Source: an uncultured bacterium (GTDB lineage Bacteria > Bacillota > Clostridia > Lachnospirales > Lachnospiraceae). Taken from it: a stretch of DNA of 64,000 nucleotides. The DNA lies in the NCBI GenBank assembly GCA_947643595.1, contig CANRWP010000001.1, positions 62,001 through 126,000 of the forward strand. The letters are read 5' to 3'. The position numbers and the translations under genes were made by a program. Within the stretch, counting starts at the first letter, position 1; every line of letters begins with the position of its first letter. Shown here piece after piece: positions 63,411 through 64,000 of this stretch. The notes beneath the pieces were generated by a model. The model searched no databases and had not been told where the DNA came from. It saw only the letters and a program-made list of their open reading frames with translations.

Positions 63411-64000
63411 GTGAGTCTGAGAAGGAACCTAAAAACTTATTTGATTGCAGCGGTGTTGCTGCTGATGGGTGGATTGGCTGTTGGAACGGTGGCGACAGCG
63501 AGTCAGCCGGATTCATATCTGACCATCCAGAAAAAGTGGAAAGGCTTCGAAGATGCCGATGAGAAGACGAAGAAGCTTTTGGATAAGGAAACTGTTACGG
63601 TTAAAATTGAGTATTATGAGTTAAATGAAAATGGAGAACGGATAAGTGACTTAAAAGAAGAGCTGGCTGAAATTGGGAAAGATGGCAATAGGAGTGTGGG
63701 AGATTGGAGCTGGCATCTCACAGAATATGTTAATTATAAAGATCGTGATTATCCGATTGATATTGTGAGTGTAAAGGAGATTGAGTGCTCAGAAGAGATC
63801 GGAGATTATATACTGGTTGATACAAAATATGACTGGAATGATCATATTCAGGCAGGTAATATAGTAGAAATTAAAAAATATGAATCAAGAGGAGGACACG
63901 AAGGCGTTCGAAGTTCTCTCATTACTTTGGAAAAGGATGTGGCAGATTTCAAAGACGGCATAGATGAGTATACGTATAATATAGAAGGACCGGATGGATA
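63411..64000 (+). CDS. Secreted protein of unknown function, 3' end outside the window
   Basis: The frame is open from GTG 63411 to the window edge (196 complete codons), with AAAGGAGG eight bases ahead. The N-terminus is a signal peptide: basic SLRRNLK, a hydrophobic core LIAAVLLLMGGLAVGTVAT, then ASQPD as a likely cleavage site. The mature part is charged (IQKKWKGFEDADEKTKKLLDK) with alternating strand-like segments such as VTVKIEYYEL and GDYILVDTKYDW, suggestive of Ig-like or Cna-B-type domains of pilin-like proteins, though no LPXTG can be seen in the visible part. More AT-rich than upstream genes. Confidence 0.75.
   Translation, partial: MSLRRNLKTYLIAAVLLLMGGLAVGTVATASQPDSYLTIQKKWKGFEDADEKTKKLLDKETVTVKIEYYELNENGERISDLKEELAEIGKDGNRSVGDWSWHLTEYVNYKDRDYPIDIVSVKEIECSEEIGDYILVDTKYDWNDHIQAGNIVEIKKYESRGGHEGVRSSLITLEKDVADFKDGIDEYTYNIEGPDG

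Overview
The window looks like chromosomal DNA of a Gram-positive anaerobe of class Clostridia, most likely family Lachnospiraceae. The signs are a DUF6465 protein with an Ala/Lys-rich tail, a type III glutamine synthetase, an IreB homologue, ribonuclease J, HrcA/CIRCE control of dnaK, many AGGAGG ribosome binding sites, and several sugar ABC transporters with acidic-linker lipoprotein receptors. No tRNA, rRNA, CRISPR array, IS element or phage gene was recognised. The first ~1.6 kb and the last ~0.6 kb are visibly more AT-rich than the rest.

Layout. 1-6.6 kb: end of a GT-C-like membrane protein, a GNAT acetyltransferase, glycerol kinase, a 7-TM orphan, a class I aminotransferase, undecaprenyl-diphosphatase and a histone-H1-like DUF6465 protein. 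6.6-16.6 kb: a galactose-type sensing and uptake block (YesN/YesM two-component pair, two sugar-binding proteins, then mglB-mglA-mglC and a small InlB-repeat membrane protein). 16.6-19 kb: araA under its own promoter, then an antitoxin/PIN-toxin-like pair. 19-31.2 kb: a glycoside utilisation cluster (RbsBCA-type transporter, VOC protein, an unassigned (alpha/alpha)6-type protein, GH78 alpha-L-rhamnosidase, ROK regulator, metallo-beta-lactamase-fold protein, SIS isomerase). 31.4-39.8 kb: a pentose cluster (RpiR regulator, a second RbsBAC-type transporter, araB, araD, SIS isomerase, Rpe-like epimerase). 

39.8-53.3 kb is an expanded version of the conserved hrcA-grpE-dnaK-dnaJ-prmA-rsmE-mtaB locus known from Bacillus. 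It is split by a reverse-strand gntR-ABC operon and by nifS-thiI plus an HPr-like gene. 53.3-58.8 kb keeps the Bacillus yrzL-yrrK-yrzB-yrrL-yrrM-yrrN order (ireB, ruvX, DUF1292, short MltG-like, tRNA methyltransferase, U32 protein), with rnj and ylbF inserted. 58.8-61.2 kb is glnN with a leader that fits an ANTAR-controlled antiterminator. 61.2-64 kb holds an O-antigen-ligase-like protein, a membrane-anchored amidase and the start of a secreted protein cut by the window edge.

The sugar modules fit one scheme. Extracellular or imported glycosides are taken up by three CUT2-type transporters. They are hydrolysed by GH78 and perhaps by the unassigned 799-residue protein. Pentoses can then be funnelled through AraA, AraB, AraD, the SIS protein and the Rpe-like protein towards D-xylulose 5-phosphate. 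The most notable signals are the ANTAR-like two-hairpin element before glnN, the receptor-plus-two-component arrangement before mgl, the strong hairpins that follow each of the three transporter receptor genes, an HPr-like protein with no phospho-His motif, and the unassigned glycosidase-like protein.
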